NCBI RefSeq assembly: GCF_003173735.1
Contig: NZ_CP029551.1
Location: 3,849,501-3,913,500 of the forward strand
Length of the DNA stretch: 64,000 nt
DNA from: Methylobacterium radiodurans
GTDB taxonomy: Bacteria; Pseudomonadota; Alphaproteobacteria; Rhizobiales; Beijerinckiaceae
Direction of reading: 5' to 3'
The notes beneath the pieces were generated by a model. It was not told the DNA's origin, did no database searches, and saw only the letters and a program-made list of their open reading frames with translations. The position numbers and the translations under genes were made by a program. This document shows positions 31,739 to 40,904 of this stretch, in pieces (positions within the stretch are counted from its first letter, which is position 1; each line of letters starts with the position of its first letter).

Positions 31739-33100
31739 ATGCTGGCCGATGCAGCCAAGGCGCCCGCGCGCGGGCTTTCGCGCGCCCCCACGATCACCGA
31801 GATGAAGGTCGTGCCCGTCGCTGGACGCGACAGCATGCTGCTGAACCTCTCGGGCGCGCACGGACCCTTCTTCACCCGCAACCTCGTGGTGCTCACCGAC
31901 TCGACCGGCGCCACCGGCCTCGGTGAGGTCCCCGGCGGCGAGGGCATCCGCCGGACCCTGGAGGATGCCCGCGATCTCGTGGTCGGCCAGCCGCTCGGCG
32001 CCTGGAACCGGGTGCTCAACGCCATGCGGACCCGCTTCGCCGACCGAGATTCCGGCGGGCGCGGTCTCCAGACCTTCGACCTGCGCATCACCATCCACGC
32101 GGTCACGGCGGTCGAATCCGCCTTCCTCGACCTCCTCGGCCAATTCCTCGACGTGCCGGTGGCCGCCCTCCTCGGGGAGGGCCAGCAGCGCGACGCGGTC
32201 GAGATGCTGGGCTACCTGTTCTACGTCGGCGACCGCCGCAAGACGGATCTCGGCTACCGCGAGCCCACCGCCCGCGACGGCTGGTTCCGCCTGCGCGACG
32301 AGGAGGCGCTGACGCCCGAGGCCGTCGCGCGGCTCGCGGAAGCCGCCTACGAGCAGTACGGCTTCAACGACTTCAAGCTGAAGGGCGGCGTACTGGCGGG
32401 CGAGGACGAGATCGCCGCCGTCACGGCGATCCACGAGCGCTTCCCGCAGGCCCGCGTCACCCTCGACCCGAACGGCGCGTGGTCGCTCGAAGAGGCGATC
32501 CGGCTCTGCAAGGGCCAGGGCCACGTGCTGGCCTACGCCGAGGACCCGTGCGGGGCCGAACAAGGCTTTTCCGGCCGCGAGATCATGGCGGAGTTCCGCC
32601 GGGCCACGGGGCTGCCCACCGCCACCAACATGATCGCCACCGACTGGCGCCAGATGAACCACGCGATCCAGCTCGGCTCCGTCGACATCCCGCTGGCCGA
32701 CCCGCACTTCTGGACGCTCGCCGGCTCGGTGCGCGTCGCCCAACTCTGCCGCGACCACGGCCTGACCTGGGGCTCGCACTCGAACAACCATTTCGACGTG
32801 TCGCTGGCGATGTTCACCCACGTGGCGGCGGCCGCCCCCGGCAACGTCACGGCGATCGACACGCACTGGATCTGGCAGGACGGCGAGCGCCTGACCAAGG
32901 AGCCCTTGCAGATCCGCGGCGGCCTCGTCGCGGTGCCGGAGCGGCCGGGCCTCGGGATCGAGCTCGACTGGGCCGAGGTGGAGCGGGCGCACGCCCTCTA
33001 CCGCGACCACGGGCTGGGTGCCCGCGACGACGCGCAGGCGATGCAGTTCCTGATCCCGAACTGGACCTTCGACAACAAGAAGCCCTGCCTCGTGCGCTGA
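31739..33100 (+). CDS. gudD: Glucarate dehydratase (GudD)
   Basis: An enolase-superfamily enzyme that dehydrates D-glucarate (and often L-idarate) to 5-keto-4-deoxyglucarate. It has 453 residues. The KxK motif [10 protein letters not shown] carries the general base lysine. DPNGAW and AEDPCG hold metal ligands, and HSNNHFDVS carries the catalytic His of the His-Asp dyad. ATG 31739 has GGGAGA 6 bases upstream; earlier in-frame ATGs lack it. It starts the gudD-garL-garR operon for conversion of glucarate to pyruvate and glycerate. Confidence 0.95.
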   Translation: MLADAAKAPARGLSRAPTITEMKVVPVAGRDSMLLNLSGAHGPFFTRNLVVLTDSTGATGLGEVPGGEGIRRTLEDARDLVVGQPLGAWNRVLNAMRTRFADRDSGGRGLQTFDLRITIHAVTAVESAFLDLLGQFLDVPVAALLGEGQQRDAVEMLGYLFYVGDRRKTDLGYREPTARDGWFRLRDEEALTPEAVARLAEAAYEQYGFNDFKLKGGVLAGEDEIAAVTAIHERFPQARVTLDPNGAWSLEEAIRLCKGQGHVLAYAEDPCGAEQGFSGREIMAEFRRATGLPTATNMIATDWRQMNHAIQLGSVDIPLADPHFWTLAGSVRVAQLCRDHGLTWGSHSNNHFDVSLAMFTHVAAAAPGNVTAIDTHWIWQDGERLTKEPLQIRGGLVAVPERPGLGIELDWAEVERAHALYRDHGLGARDDAQAMQFLIPNWTFDNKKPCLVR

Positions 33101-33225
33101 GACCTCCGCTCCGCGGGCATCCGAACCCCGCGGAGCGCAAGCGCGACCGCGCGCCGCCGCCCATGCGGCGGATCGCGGGCGCCCCGGGAACTGGGGCTCC
33201 CGCACCCGAGCTAGAGGAGAACCCG

Positions 33226-33990
33226 ATGGACGTCCTGACCAACCGCTTCAAGGCCGCGCTCAAGGCGGACCGCCAGCAGATCGGCCTGTGGTGCAGCCTC
33301 GCCAGCCCAATCTCGACCGAGATCGTGGCCGGCTCCGGCTTCGACTGGCTGCTCCTCGACATGGAGCACTCGGCCAACGACCTGCGCGACATCTACGGCC
33401 AGCTCCAGGCGATCATGGAGGGCGAGGCCCACGCCATGGTGCGGGTGCCGAGCGATGAGCCGATCACGATCAAGCGCATCCTCGACACGGGCGCGCAGTC
33501 GCTGATGATCCCGAACATCGACGACGCCGAGCAGGCCCGCCGGGCGGTGGCGGCGACCCGCTACGCGCCGCGCGGCGTGCGCGGCTTCTCGCAGGCGCCC
33601 CGCGCCGCCCGCTTCGGCCGGATCCCGGACTACCACGCCCGCTGCGAGAGCGAGATCTTCGTCGCGGTGCAGATCGAGTCGCGCCGGGCGCTGGACAACC
33701 TGGAGGAGATCGCGGGCGTGGAGGGCGTCGACGGCGTCTTCATCGGGCCCGGCGACCTCTCGACCAGCCTCGCCTATCTCGGCCAGCAGAACCACCCTGA
33801 GGTGGTGGCGATCATCGAGGAGACGGTGGCGCGCATCACCCGCACGGGCAAGCTCGCCGGCATCCTCACGGCCAACGAGGATCTGGCCCGCCGCTACATC
33901 GCGGCCGGCACCCGCTTCACGGCGGTCGGCTCCGACATGGGCGTGCTCGCCCGCCAGACCGAGGCGTTGGCCGCCCGCTTCAAGGGCTGA
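33226..33990 (+). CDS. garL: 5-keto-4-deoxy-D-glucarate aldolase (GarL, HpcH/HpaI family)
   Basis: A class II aldolase splitting 5-keto-4-deoxyglucarate to pyruvate and tartronate semialdehyde. It has 254 residues, with LLLDMEHSANDL (His/Glu near residues 47-50), the GAQSLMIPNIDDAEQA block, and FIGPGDLSTSLAY, all typical of the family. AGAGGAGA precedes the ATG. It lies 125 bases after gudD and supplies the substrate of garR. Confidence 0.92.
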   Translation: MDVLTNRFKAALKADRQQIGLWCSLASPISTEIVAGSGFDWLLLDMEHSANDLRDIYGQLQAIMEGEAHAMVRVPSDEPITIKRILDTGAQSLMIPNIDDAEQARRAVAATRYAPRGVRGFSQAPRAARFGRIPDYHARCESEIFVAVQIESRRALDNLEEIAGVEGVDGVFIGPGDLSTSLAYLGQQNHPEVVAIIEETVARITRTGKLAGILTANEDLARRYIAAGTRFTAVGSDMGVLARQTEALAARFKG

Positions 33991-34002
33991 CGCGCCACAA
34001 CC

Positions 34003-34182
34003 CTCCCCCCTCCGTGGGGGAGGGTGCCGAGCGGAGCGAGGCGGGAGAGGGGACGGCGCTTCAGGCAGAGGCTCTGTCCTGCATGAAGGCTGCGGCCGGG
34101 CCGGAAACTGGGGTCCCCTCTCCCGACCCGCTTCGCGGGCCACCCTCCCCCGCAGAGGGGGAGGGAGAACGCGCCGCGCTAT
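34003..34182. repeat. Family A long element between garL and garR
   Basis: About 180 bases between the garL stop and the garR ribosome site, with G/C-run palindromes at both ends (about 34005-34027 and 34141-34167) and CGGGAGAGGGG sequences facing inwards. It is the non-coding twin of the bchB insert at 13310. It would fold in the operon mRNA and could set different levels for garL and garR. Confidence 0.8.
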
Positions 34183-34198
34183 TTCAGGAGACCTCACC

Positions 34199-35083
34199 AT
34201 GAACATCGGCTTCATCGGCCTCGGCATCATGGGCGCGCCCATGGCCGGCCACCTGATCGCGGGCGGGCACAGCCTGTTCCTGAAGAGCCGCCGCTCCGTG
34301 CCGGACGCCCTCCTGGGCGCGGGCGGCACCGCCTGCGCCAGCGCCGCCGAGGTTGCCGAGCGCGCCGACGTGATCATCCTCATGCTGCCCGACACGCCGG
34401 ACGTCGAGACGGTGCTGTTCGGGCAGGGCGGCGTCGCCGAGGGGCTGAAGCCCGGCAAGACCGTGATCGACATGAGCTCGATCTCGCCGATCGCCACCAA
34501 GGACTTCGCGGCCCGGGTCGCGCAGGCCGGCTGCGACTACCTCGACGCCCCGGTCTCCGGCGGAGAGGTGGGGGCGAAGAACGCCGCCCTGTCGATCATG
34601 GTGGGCGGCTCGGAAGCCGCCTTCGCCAGGGCCGAGCCGCTGTTCAAGCTCATGGGCAAGACCGTGACGCATGTGGGCGAGAGCGGCGCCGGCCAGGTCG
34701 CCAAGGTCGCCAACCAGATCATCGTGGCGCTCACCATCGAGGCGGTGGCGGAGGGGCTGCTCTTCGCGTCGAAAGCCGGCGCCGACCCGGCCAAGGTCCG
34801 TCAGGCCATCACCGGGGGCTTGGCCACCTCGCGCATCCTCGAGCTGCACGGCGCCCGGATGATCGAGCGGACCTTCCAGCCGGGCTTCCGCATCGACCTG
34901 CACCGCAAGGACCTCAACCTCGCGCTGGAGGGCGCCAAGGCCCTGAACCTCGCCCTGCCGGCAACCGCGCTCGCCCAGCAGCTCTTCGGCGCCTGCGCGG
35001 CCAACGGCGCCGGCGGCCTCGACCATTCCGCCCTGGTGCGGTCGCTCGAGATCATGGCGAACCATCAGGTCGCCGAGGGCTGA
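34199..35083 (+). CDS. garR: Tartronate semialdehyde reductase (2-hydroxy-3-oxopropionate reductase)
   Basis: A beta-hydroxyacid dehydrogenase of 294 residues that reduces tartronate semialdehyde to D-glycerate. GFIGLGIMGAPMAGHL binds NAD(P). DAPVSGGEVGA is the substrate loop. GQVAKVANQIIV carries the catalytic lysine near residue 165. CAGGAGA precedes the ATG. It completes the glucarate pathway with gudD and garL. The same fold includes 3-hydroxyisobutyrate dehydrogenase, but the operon decides the call. Confidence 0.93.
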   Translation: MNIGFIGLGIMGAPMAGHLIAGGHSLFLKSRRSVPDALLGAGGTACASAAEVAERADVIILMLPDTPDVETVLFGQGGVAEGLKPGKTVIDMSSISPIATKDFAARVAQAGCDYLDAPVSGGEVGAKNAALSIMVGGSEAAFARAEPLFKLMGKTVTHVGESGAGQVAKVANQIIVALTIEAVAEGLLFASKAGADPAKVRQAITGGLATSRILELHGARMIERTFQPGFRIDLHRKDLNLALEGAKALNLALPATALAQQLFGACAANGAGGLDHSALVRSLEIMANHQVAEG

Positions 35084-35236
35084 TCGGTCCCGGGATCTCC
35101 AAGGGGCGAGCTCCTTGGGCGGGGTCCCGGGGCGGCGCCCCGGGCTTGGCTCCTTCGACCCGGCAAAGCCGGGACGGAGGAGCCAAATGCAGGGCTCTGC
35201 CCTGCACCCGCCAAAGGTCTCGACCTTTGGAAACCA
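35084..35236 (+). repeat. Family B multi-hairpin element after garR
   Basis: Begins one base after the garR stop codon. In order it contains CCAAGG...CCTTGG, CCCGGGGC/GCCCCGGG, a long hairpin TTGGCTCC...CCCGGC-AAA-GCCGGG...GGAGCCAA, the CAGGGCTCTGCCCTG palindrome, and the terminal stem at 35211-35230. It lies between two convergent genes, ending seven bases before the stop of the GGDEF-EAL gene. Confidence 0.85.
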
Positions 35237-35242
35237 GAACTT

Positions 35243-37387
35243 TCAGGCTGCGGTCGCCCGGCCCCCGGACGCGTCCAGGAAGGCCGCGAGGTGCCCGGCC
35301 GGCATCGGCCGGCCCGTGAGGAAGCCCTGGATGTCGAGGTCGGCCTCCTCGGCCAGCAACCGGCGCTGCGCCTCGGTCTCTACGCCCTCGGCCGTCACCG
35401 CGAGGCCGAGGCCGCGCGCCAGCCCGACCACGGCCCGCACGATCGCCGTCGATTGCGGATTCTCGCTCAACTCGCGCACGAAGCTGCGGTCGATCTTGAT
35501 CCGGCTCAGCGGGAAGCTGTGCACGAAGCTCAGGGACGAGTAGCCGGTGCCGAAATCGTCGAGCGCCAGCAGCGTGCCGAGCGCCCGCAGGCGTCCGAGC
35601 AGGTCGCGGGCCGTGTCCCGGTTCTCCAGGATCGCCGTCTCGGTGATCTCCAGTTCCAGCCGCGACGCGGGCAGGCCGGTACGCGCCAGCGCCGCCTCGA
35701 CGCTGCCCAGGAAGGCCGCGCTGCGCAGCTGCGTCGGCGAGACGTTCACCGCCACGCTGAGATGGTCCGGCCAGCCCGCGGCCGTGCGGCAGGCCTCGCG
35801 CAGCACCCAGGCGCCGATCTCGGGCATCAGCCCGATCTCCTCGGCGAGCGGGATGAAATCGGTGGGCGAGACCGTCCGGCCGTCGGGCAGGTTCCAGCGC
35901 AGCAGCGCCTCGAACCCGACAAGGGCGCCGCTGCGATTGCGGAAGATCGGCTGGTAGTGCAGCGCGAAGCCGCCCTCGCACAGCGCTTGGCGCAGGTCGC
36001 GCTCCATCCCCCGCCGGGCGGCGGCCCGGTCGCCCATCCCGGGCTCGTAGCGGCGCCAGCCGTTGCGGCCCGCCTCCTTGGCCTGGCGCAGGGCGAGGTC
36101 GGCCGCCCCGAGCAGCGCGTCGGCGGTGTAGCCCGCCTCCCCGGCCACGGCGAGGCCGGCGCTGGCGCCGAGCGCGAGCGGGATGCCGTCGATCTCGTAG
36201 GGCTCGCCGACCGCCCGCACGACCCGCTCGGCGAGGCCCGCGAGGGCGCCTGTCGTGCGCGCCTCGACGACCACCGCGAACTCGTCGCCCCCGAGGCGGG
36301 CGACCAGATCCCCGCCGCGGACGCAGGCGCGCAGCCGCGCCGCGGCCTCGCGCAGGACCCCGTCGCCGAGCGCGTGCCCGAACGTGTCGTTGACCGCCTT
36401 GAACCGGTCGAGGTCGATGCGGAGCACCGCCGAGCGTGCCCGCGCCGCCCGCTCCGGCGCAGGCGCCCGGCGCAGGCGCTCGTCGAGATGGGTGCGCAGG
36501 GCGGCGCGGTTGGTCAGGCCGGTCAGCGGGTCGTGCCGGGCGAGGTGGCGCAGGCGGCCCTCGATCTGGCGCCGCTCGCTCACGTCCTCGAAGGTCGAGA
36601 CCCAGCCGCCCGCCTCCAGGGCGCGGGTGCGGATCGACAGGGCGCTGCCGTCGCGCACGCATTCCGAGATCGCCGGCTCGCGCGTGCCCGAGGCCGGGCG
36701 CAGGTGGGTCCGGGCGAACAGGTCGGCCGCGCCGCCGCCGAGCACGCGGCGCAGGATCGGCACCAGCGGCTCGCCCGCCTCCAGCGCGCCGGCCTCCAGG
36801 CCCAGGATCTCGCCGAGCCGCGCGTTGGCGAGCAGGAGCCGCCCGTCCGCGCCGAGCAGGCAGAGCCCGTCCGTCATGTTGGACAGGGCGAGGTCGAGGT
36901 TGTCGGAGGCCGCCTTCAGCATCATCGCGGCGGCGCGCTGCTCGGTGCGGTCGCGGGTGATCTTGGCGAAGCCCACGAGCGCGCCGCCGTCGCGGATCGC
37001 GTCGATCACCACATGCGCCCAGAAGCGGGTCCCGTCCTTGCGCAGGCGCCAGCCCTCCGCCTCGAACCGGCCGGTCTCGTGGGCGGTCGCGAGCCCCCGC
37101 TCGGGCAGCCCCGCCGCCCGGTCCTCCGGCGCGTAGAAGCAGGCGAAGTTCCGCCCGACGATCTCATCGGCCGTGTAGCCCTTGGCACGCGCCGCGCCCG
37201 CATTCCAGTTCACCACCGTCCCGTCGGGCGCGAGCATGTAGATCGCGTAGTCCGTCACCCCCTGCACGAGCAGGCGGTACATCGCGTCGTCGTTCGAGAA
37301 GGCGGGCCCGCGCTGCCCGGGCACCGCGTCGGACGGATCGACGGCCGGAGGTGTTGGATCGGATGGAGAGCGGGTGGCGGATCGCAT
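35243..37387 (-). CDS. PAS-PAS-GGDEF-EAL cyclic-di-GMP turnover protein
   Basis: 714 residues: PAS domain about 37-155 (NWNAGAARAKGYTADEIVG), a second PAS about 165-275, GGDEF about 285-445 and EAL about 455-705. The cyclase motif GGDEF and the phosphodiesterase signature EALLRW are both intact, as are the ETAILEN and DDFGTGYSSL phosphodiesterase blocks. Either or both activities may operate. There is no membrane segment, so it senses a cytoplasmic signal, possibly redox or a ligand through PAS. Monocistronic, with its own AT-rich upstream region. Confidence 0.93.
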   Translation of the reverse strand: MRSATRSPSDPTPPAVDPSDAVPGQRGPAFSNDDAMYRLLVQGVTDYAIYMLAPDGTVVNWNAGAARAKGYTADEIVGRNFACFYAPEDRAAGLPERGLATAHETGRFEAEGWRLRKDGTRFWAHVVIDAIRDGGALVGFAKITRDRTEQRAAAMMLKAASDNLDLALSNMTDGLCLLGADGRLLLANARLGEILGLEAGALEAGEPLVPILRRVLGGGAADLFARTHLRPASGTREPAISECVRDGSALSIRTRALEAGGWVSTFEDVSERRQIEGRLRHLARHDPLTGLTNRAALRTHLDERLRRAPAPERAARARSAVLRIDLDRFKAVNDTFGHALGDGVLREAAARLRACVRGGDLVARLGGDEFAVVVEARTTGALAGLAERVVRAVGEPYEIDGIPLALGASAGLAVAGEAGYTADALLGAADLALRQAKEAGRNGWRRYEPGMGDRAAARRGMERDLRQALCEGGFALHYQPIFRNRSGALVGFEALLRWNLPDGRTVSPTDFIPLAEEIGLMPEIGAWVLREACRTAAGWPDHLSVAVNVSPTQLRSAAFLGSVEAALARTGLPASRLELEITETAILENRDTARDLLGRLRALGTLLALDDFGTGYSSLSFVHSFPLSRIKIDRSFVRELSENPQSTAIVRAVVGLARGLGLAVTAEGVETEAQRRLLAEEADLDIQGFLTGRPMPAGHLAAFLDASGGRATAA

Positions 37388-37822
37388 AATCGTTGCCGGT
37401 CCGGCTGCTGGTTCGTGCCACCCTCGCAGGGTGCCAATAAAGAATGATTAAAGCCCAGTCTGTTGCAAGATCATCCCGCCTATGTGGGCGCATCATTCCA
37501 GACTATGGTACATATTCACTAGTGCTATTCAGTTTTGCAATCGGAGGTTGTATTTTCTCCTGAGTGAAAACTCTGAATCTTCCGGGACTTCCGGGCGCTC
37601 CAGGCCATCGTCTCGACGCTCTCTCTCTCTCGCCGAACCGGCATCCCATTCGGCGGAGAGCGCTCTGGTCCGGCGCCCGACCCGCACGCCCGCGCCGGCC
37701 GCGGCTCCGGTGGAGCCGGCGAACCATCAAACAGCCGCATTTGGCCACGCTAACGGTCCGGCGGCACCGGTCGCGCGCTCTGCCCGCGCCGCCGCATCCC
37801 TTCCCGGCAGCGAGATCCGGAT
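37388..37822. other. Divergent intergenic region between the GGDEF-EAL gene and kdsD
   Basis: 435 bases without a convincing gene. Bases 37430-37590 are markedly AT-richer than the genome, fitting promoters for both flanking genes. A short GCGCC/GGCGC-type dyad (CGCCTATGTGGGCG, 37480-37493) is present. The rest towards kdsD is GC-rich, with open frames but no start signals. No RNA gene was recognised. Confidence 0.4.
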
Positions 37823-38848
37823 ATGGTGGCGCGCGCGCAGGAGACCGTCGTCGAGTTCGAGCCGGACGCGGCCGGAGGACAGGCGGCGGAGATCTGCGCG
37901 GCGGGCCTGCAGAGCATCGAGATCGGGATGGGCGCGATGCGGGCGCTCGGCGCGGCGCTCGGCGGCGAGCTCGGCCCGGCCTTCGCGGCGGCGGTCGAGC
38001 GGCTGATCGAGACCGAGGGGCGGGTCATCGTCTGCGGCGTCGGCAAGAGCGGGCATATCGGCCGCAAGATCGCCGCGACCTTGGCTTCCACCGGCACGCC
38101 GGCCTTCTTCGTGCACCCGACCGAGGCGAGCCACGGCGACCTCGGCATGATCACGCCCGAGGACACGATCCTGGCGCTGTCGTGGTCGGGCGAGACCGCG
38201 GAACTCGGCGACCTCACCAACTTCTCGCGCCGCTTCTCGATTCCCCTCATCGCCATCACCTCGCGCGCCGACAGCTCGCTCGGCCGGGCCGCCGACGTGG
38301 TGCTGGCCCTGCCGCGGGTGCGCGAATCCTGCCCGCACGACCTCGCGCCGACCTCCTCCAGCCTGATCCAGCTGGCGCTCGGCGACGCGCTCGCGGTGGC
38401 GCTGCTGCGCCAGCGCGGCTTCACCTCCTCGCGCTTCAAGATCCTGCACCCGGGCGGCACGCTGGCCGCCCGCCTCAAGACTGTGCGCCAGCTCATGCAC
38501 GCGGGCGCGGCCATGCCTGTGGTGGCGCGCGGCACGCCGATGTCGGAGGTGCTGGTCCGCATCGCCGAGCACCGCTTCGGCTGCGCGGGCGTGCTCGACG
38601 AGGCCGGCGCCATCGTCGGCATTGTCACGGACGGCGACCTGCGCCGCCACATGGGCCCGGCCCTACTCGCCACGCCGGTCGAGCAGGTGATGACGGCCCG
38701 CCCCGTCACCATCGAGCCCGACAGCCTCGCGGGCTCGGCGCTGGAGCTGATGAACCGCAAGCGCATCACCGCGGTCTTCGTGGTCGATGGCGGGCGTCCG
38801 GTCGGTCTGATCCACGTCCACGACCTACTGACCGCGGGCGTGGTCTGA
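37823..38848 (+). CDS. kdsD: D-arabinose-5-phosphate isomerase (KdsD/KpsF)
   Basis: Interconverts ribulose-5-phosphate and arabinose-5-phosphate, the first step to KDO for lipopolysaccharide. 341 residues: an SIS domain (about 50-185, with GVGKSGHIGRKIAATLASTGTP and LSWSGET) and two CBS domains (about 220-340). The family HxxxGDL-type segment EASHGDLGM is present. Length and layout are as usual. It has no linked KDO genes here. Confidence 0.93.
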   Translation: MVARAQETVVEFEPDAAGGQAAEICAAGLQSIEIGMGAMRALGAALGGELGPAFAAAVERLIETEGRVIVCGVGKSGHIGRKIAATLASTGTPAFFVHPTEASHGDLGMITPEDTILALSWSGETAELGDLTNFSRRFSIPLIAITSRADSSLGRAADVVLALPRVRESCPHDLAPTSSSLIQLALGDALAVALLRQRGFTSSRFKILHPGGTLAARLKTVRQLMHAGAAMPVVARGTPMSEVLVRIAEHRFGCAGVLDEAGAIVGIVTDGDLRRHMGPALLATPVEQVMTARPVTIEPDSLAGSALELMNRKRITAVFVVDGGRPVGLIHVHDLLTAGVV

Positions 38849-38972
38849 GAAGCCGCATCCGCGAGCTTGGCCGCGCATTCTCGGTATACCAGACCGGCGT
38901 GCCGCGAAATTGTGCGTGCTTCGGATCTGGCTAGGATGTGGGCTCCTCCCAAGGGCTCATGGCCCTGCCTTC

Positions 38973-39004
38973 AGCCCGTTCGGCCCCGGCCGGGCGGGCT
39001 TTTT
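38973..39004 (+). terminator. Intrinsic terminator downstream of kdsD
   Basis: AGCCCG and CGGGCT pair around an inner CGGCC/GGCCG stem, followed by five T residues (38973-39004). It lies 125 bases after kdsD. The preceding CCAAGGGCTCATGGCCCT resembles the beginning of a family B element, so this may be a degenerate copy. Confidence 0.7.
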
Positions 39005-39076
39005 CCTGTTTGGGATCCCCGTTCCCGACCCGCCCGCGCAATCGTGCCAGCCGGAATGGACGCCTCGCAGACCCGC

Positions 39077-39301
39077 TCAAGCGCCACGATAGCCACCCGC
39101 CGGCCCGGGGCGCTCGCCTCCGCCCAGGTCGCGCCCGGCGGCGTCGGCCCCGTCGGGCGAGCCCATGTCGGCGGGCTCGCTCGCGCCCGGTGCCCGGCCG
39201 CCCTGCTGCCGCCCCTCCACGGGCCTGTCCCCGTAGGCCCGCGCCCCGGCGGGCGCCTCGGCGGGATTGGTCTCGGGTCTGGTGCTGTCGGGCTGGGTCA
39301 T
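39077..39301 (-). CDS. Small hydrophilic protein (74 aa)
   Basis: A Gly/Pro/Asp/Ala-rich, probably disordered protein. ATG 39301 is preceded by GAGGAA 7 bases upstream, which is why it is called. It is divergent from the AEC transporter gene. Stress-type disordered proteins of this composition are common in this lineage; no family assigned. Confidence 0.5.
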   Translation of the reverse strand: MTQPDSTRPETNPAEAPAGARAYGDRPVEGRQQGGRAPGASEPADMGSPDGADAAGRDLGGGERPGPAGGYRGA

Positions 39302-39432
39302 CGCATCGTTCCTCGTCGGGCGCTTCGGCGGCGTGGGGCTGCTGCCGGGGCAACCGCTCCGAACGGTGTCGGCTCCCGCCCGCGATAGGACGCGGCCCGT
39401 TTCTCCCTCCCCTCCACCGCCAGAGGCCCGCC

Positions 39433-40422
39433 ATGCTCACGACGCTCGGGGTCGTGCTGCCGATCTTCGCCCTGATCCTTGCCGGCTGGCTGGCGCGGCG
39501 GACCGGCCTGCTCGGGCCCCACGCCGTGGCGGAGCTGAACCGCTTCGTGGTCTGGCTCGCCCTGCCGGCGCTGCTCTTCGACGTGATGGCCCGCAGCGTC
39601 GGTCCCGAGATCTGGCAACCGGGCTTCCTGGCCACCTTTGGCCTGAGCAGCGGCGCGCTGCTCGGCCTGACCGCGTGGCTCGCCCGGCGCCGGGGCCGGC
39701 CGCTGGCCGACGCGGCGATCGACGGGCTCAACGCTAGCTACCCGAACACCGGCTACATGGGCTTCCCCCTGGCGCTCGCCGCCTTCGGGCCCGCCGCGCT
39801 CGGGCCCACCACCATCGCGGTGATCCTCACGGTCTGCGTCGTCTTCGCCGGCGCGATCGTGCTGATCGAGGCGGGGCTCCAGGCCCGCGGCGGTGCCGAG
39901 GCGAGTGCGGAGGCGAGCGCGCGCCGCGGGCCGGTCGCCCTCACGGTGGCGCTGGCACTCGTCCGCAACCCGCTGCTCGTCGCCCCCTTCTGCGGGGCGC
40001 TAGTCCCACTCCTCGGGTTCGGCGTGCCGGCCCCCGTCGAGGCTTTCCTCAAACTCCTCGGCGGGGCCGCCTCGCCCTGCGCGCTGGTGGCGCTCGGGCT
40101 GTTCCTCGCCGAGCGGCGCGGAGTCGGGCCAAGCCCCGGCCCGGACCAGCGCGCGGACCGGCGCGCGACCGCGCGGCTCGCCGGGCTGAAGCTCGTCGCC
40201 CACCCGCTCCTCGCCTACGGGCTCGGACGCTTCGTGTTCGACCTGCCGCCGCTCGCGCTGCACACCGCAGTTCTGATGGCGGCCCTGCCCACCGGCACCG
40301 GGCCGTTCATGCTGGCGGAGTTCTACCGCCGCGAGGCCGCGCTCACCGCCGACACCGTGCTGGTCTCCACGGTGCTCTCCGTCGTCACGGTCTCGGCATA
40401 TCTCGCACTCGTCGCGGGCTGA
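39433..40422 (+). CDS. AEC family transporter
   Basis: 329 residues with about ten membrane segments in two five-helix halves. The first half has the family pattern LPIFALILAGWLARRTGLL and LNRFVVWLALPALLFD. The second has KLVAHPLLAYGLGRF and ALPTGTGPFMLAEFY. The auxin efflux carrier family in bacteria exports organic acids such as malate or malonate. The substrate cannot be told here. Confidence 0.88.
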   Translation: MLTTLGVVLPIFALILAGWLARRTGLLGPHAVAELNRFVVWLALPALLFDVMARSVGPEIWQPGFLATFGLSSGALLGLTAWLARRRGRPLADAAIDGLNASYPNTGYMGFPLALAAFGPAALGPTTIAVILTVCVVFAGAIVLIEAGLQARGGAEASAEASARRGPVALTVALALVRNPLLVAPFCGALVPLLGFGVPAPVEAFLKLLGGAASPCALVALGLFLAERRGVGPSPGPDQRADRRATARLAGLKLVAHPLLAYGLGRFVFDLPPLALHTAVLMAALPTGTGPFMLAEFYRREAALTADTVLVSTVLSVVTVSAYLALVAG

Positions 40423-40794
40423 GGCTGGGGGCCGCGCCTCAGCGCCAGCCGAGCAGCACGAGGAAGCCCGAGAAGGTGAGGGCCGAGGCCATGAGGGTGA
40501 GCGCGGTGAGATCCATCACTGCCGGATAGGCGGCGGCCGGACGCTTGGCCAGCGTGCGAACGGTCGCTGCGGCAGCCTGACCAGTAGGCTCTTGATCGGT
40601 GCATAGCCGGCGCAGGATAGTATTCTCAGCCCCAGCGCGCCGCGGGTGGCATCGCTGTCGAGCAAGCTCTGCCGCAGACGGATCTGCCCCTTAGATTGAT
40701 CTATGTTGTTTGCACAGGGTCGGCCTCTTTTCTACGCAGCTCAGCGCACGACGATATCTCCGGAATCGCTGCACGCCCGCGTGGATCTGTCCAC
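40423..40794. other. Gene-poor, AT-richer stretch with a possible remnant
   Basis: About 370 bases without a full gene. On the minus strand a 25-codon frame (40439-40516, MDLTALTLMASAL...LLGWR) would make one membrane helix. Upstream of it the sequence stays open in two frames without good starts, and codon use (CTA, ATA, TTG) is unlike the rest of the window. It may be the eroded end of a foreign gene. I see no inverted repeats that would mark an insertion sequence. Confidence 0.35.
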
Positions 40795-40810
40795 AACATG
40801 CGCGCATGTT
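40795..40810. promoter_or_regulatory. 16-bp perfect palindrome upstream of mucR
   Basis: AACATGCGCGCATGTT is a perfect 16-bp dyad 95 bases before the mucR start, near the likely promoter region (AT-rich 40695-40740). MucR/Ros proteins usually autoregulate, but they prefer AT-rich sites, so this could be the site of a different regulator. No consensus is known to me. Confidence 0.45.
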
Positions 40811-40904
40811 CGAGGAGGTTTGCGTGAGACTTCAGGGCTGAACCCTTGATCTTCGAGGCGGAATGGCAATCTTCAGGGCCACGGAGAACCAGGACGGATC
40901 ACAG

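Noticed and set aside
40439-40516. KdpF-like small potassium pump subunit
   Set aside because: The 25-residue frame is hydrophobic but lacks KdpF-type sequence and there are no kdpABC genes nearby.
40423-40794. Insertion sequence remnant
   Set aside because: No terminal inverted repeats, target duplication or transposase motif could be found; it is only described as an AT-rich scar.
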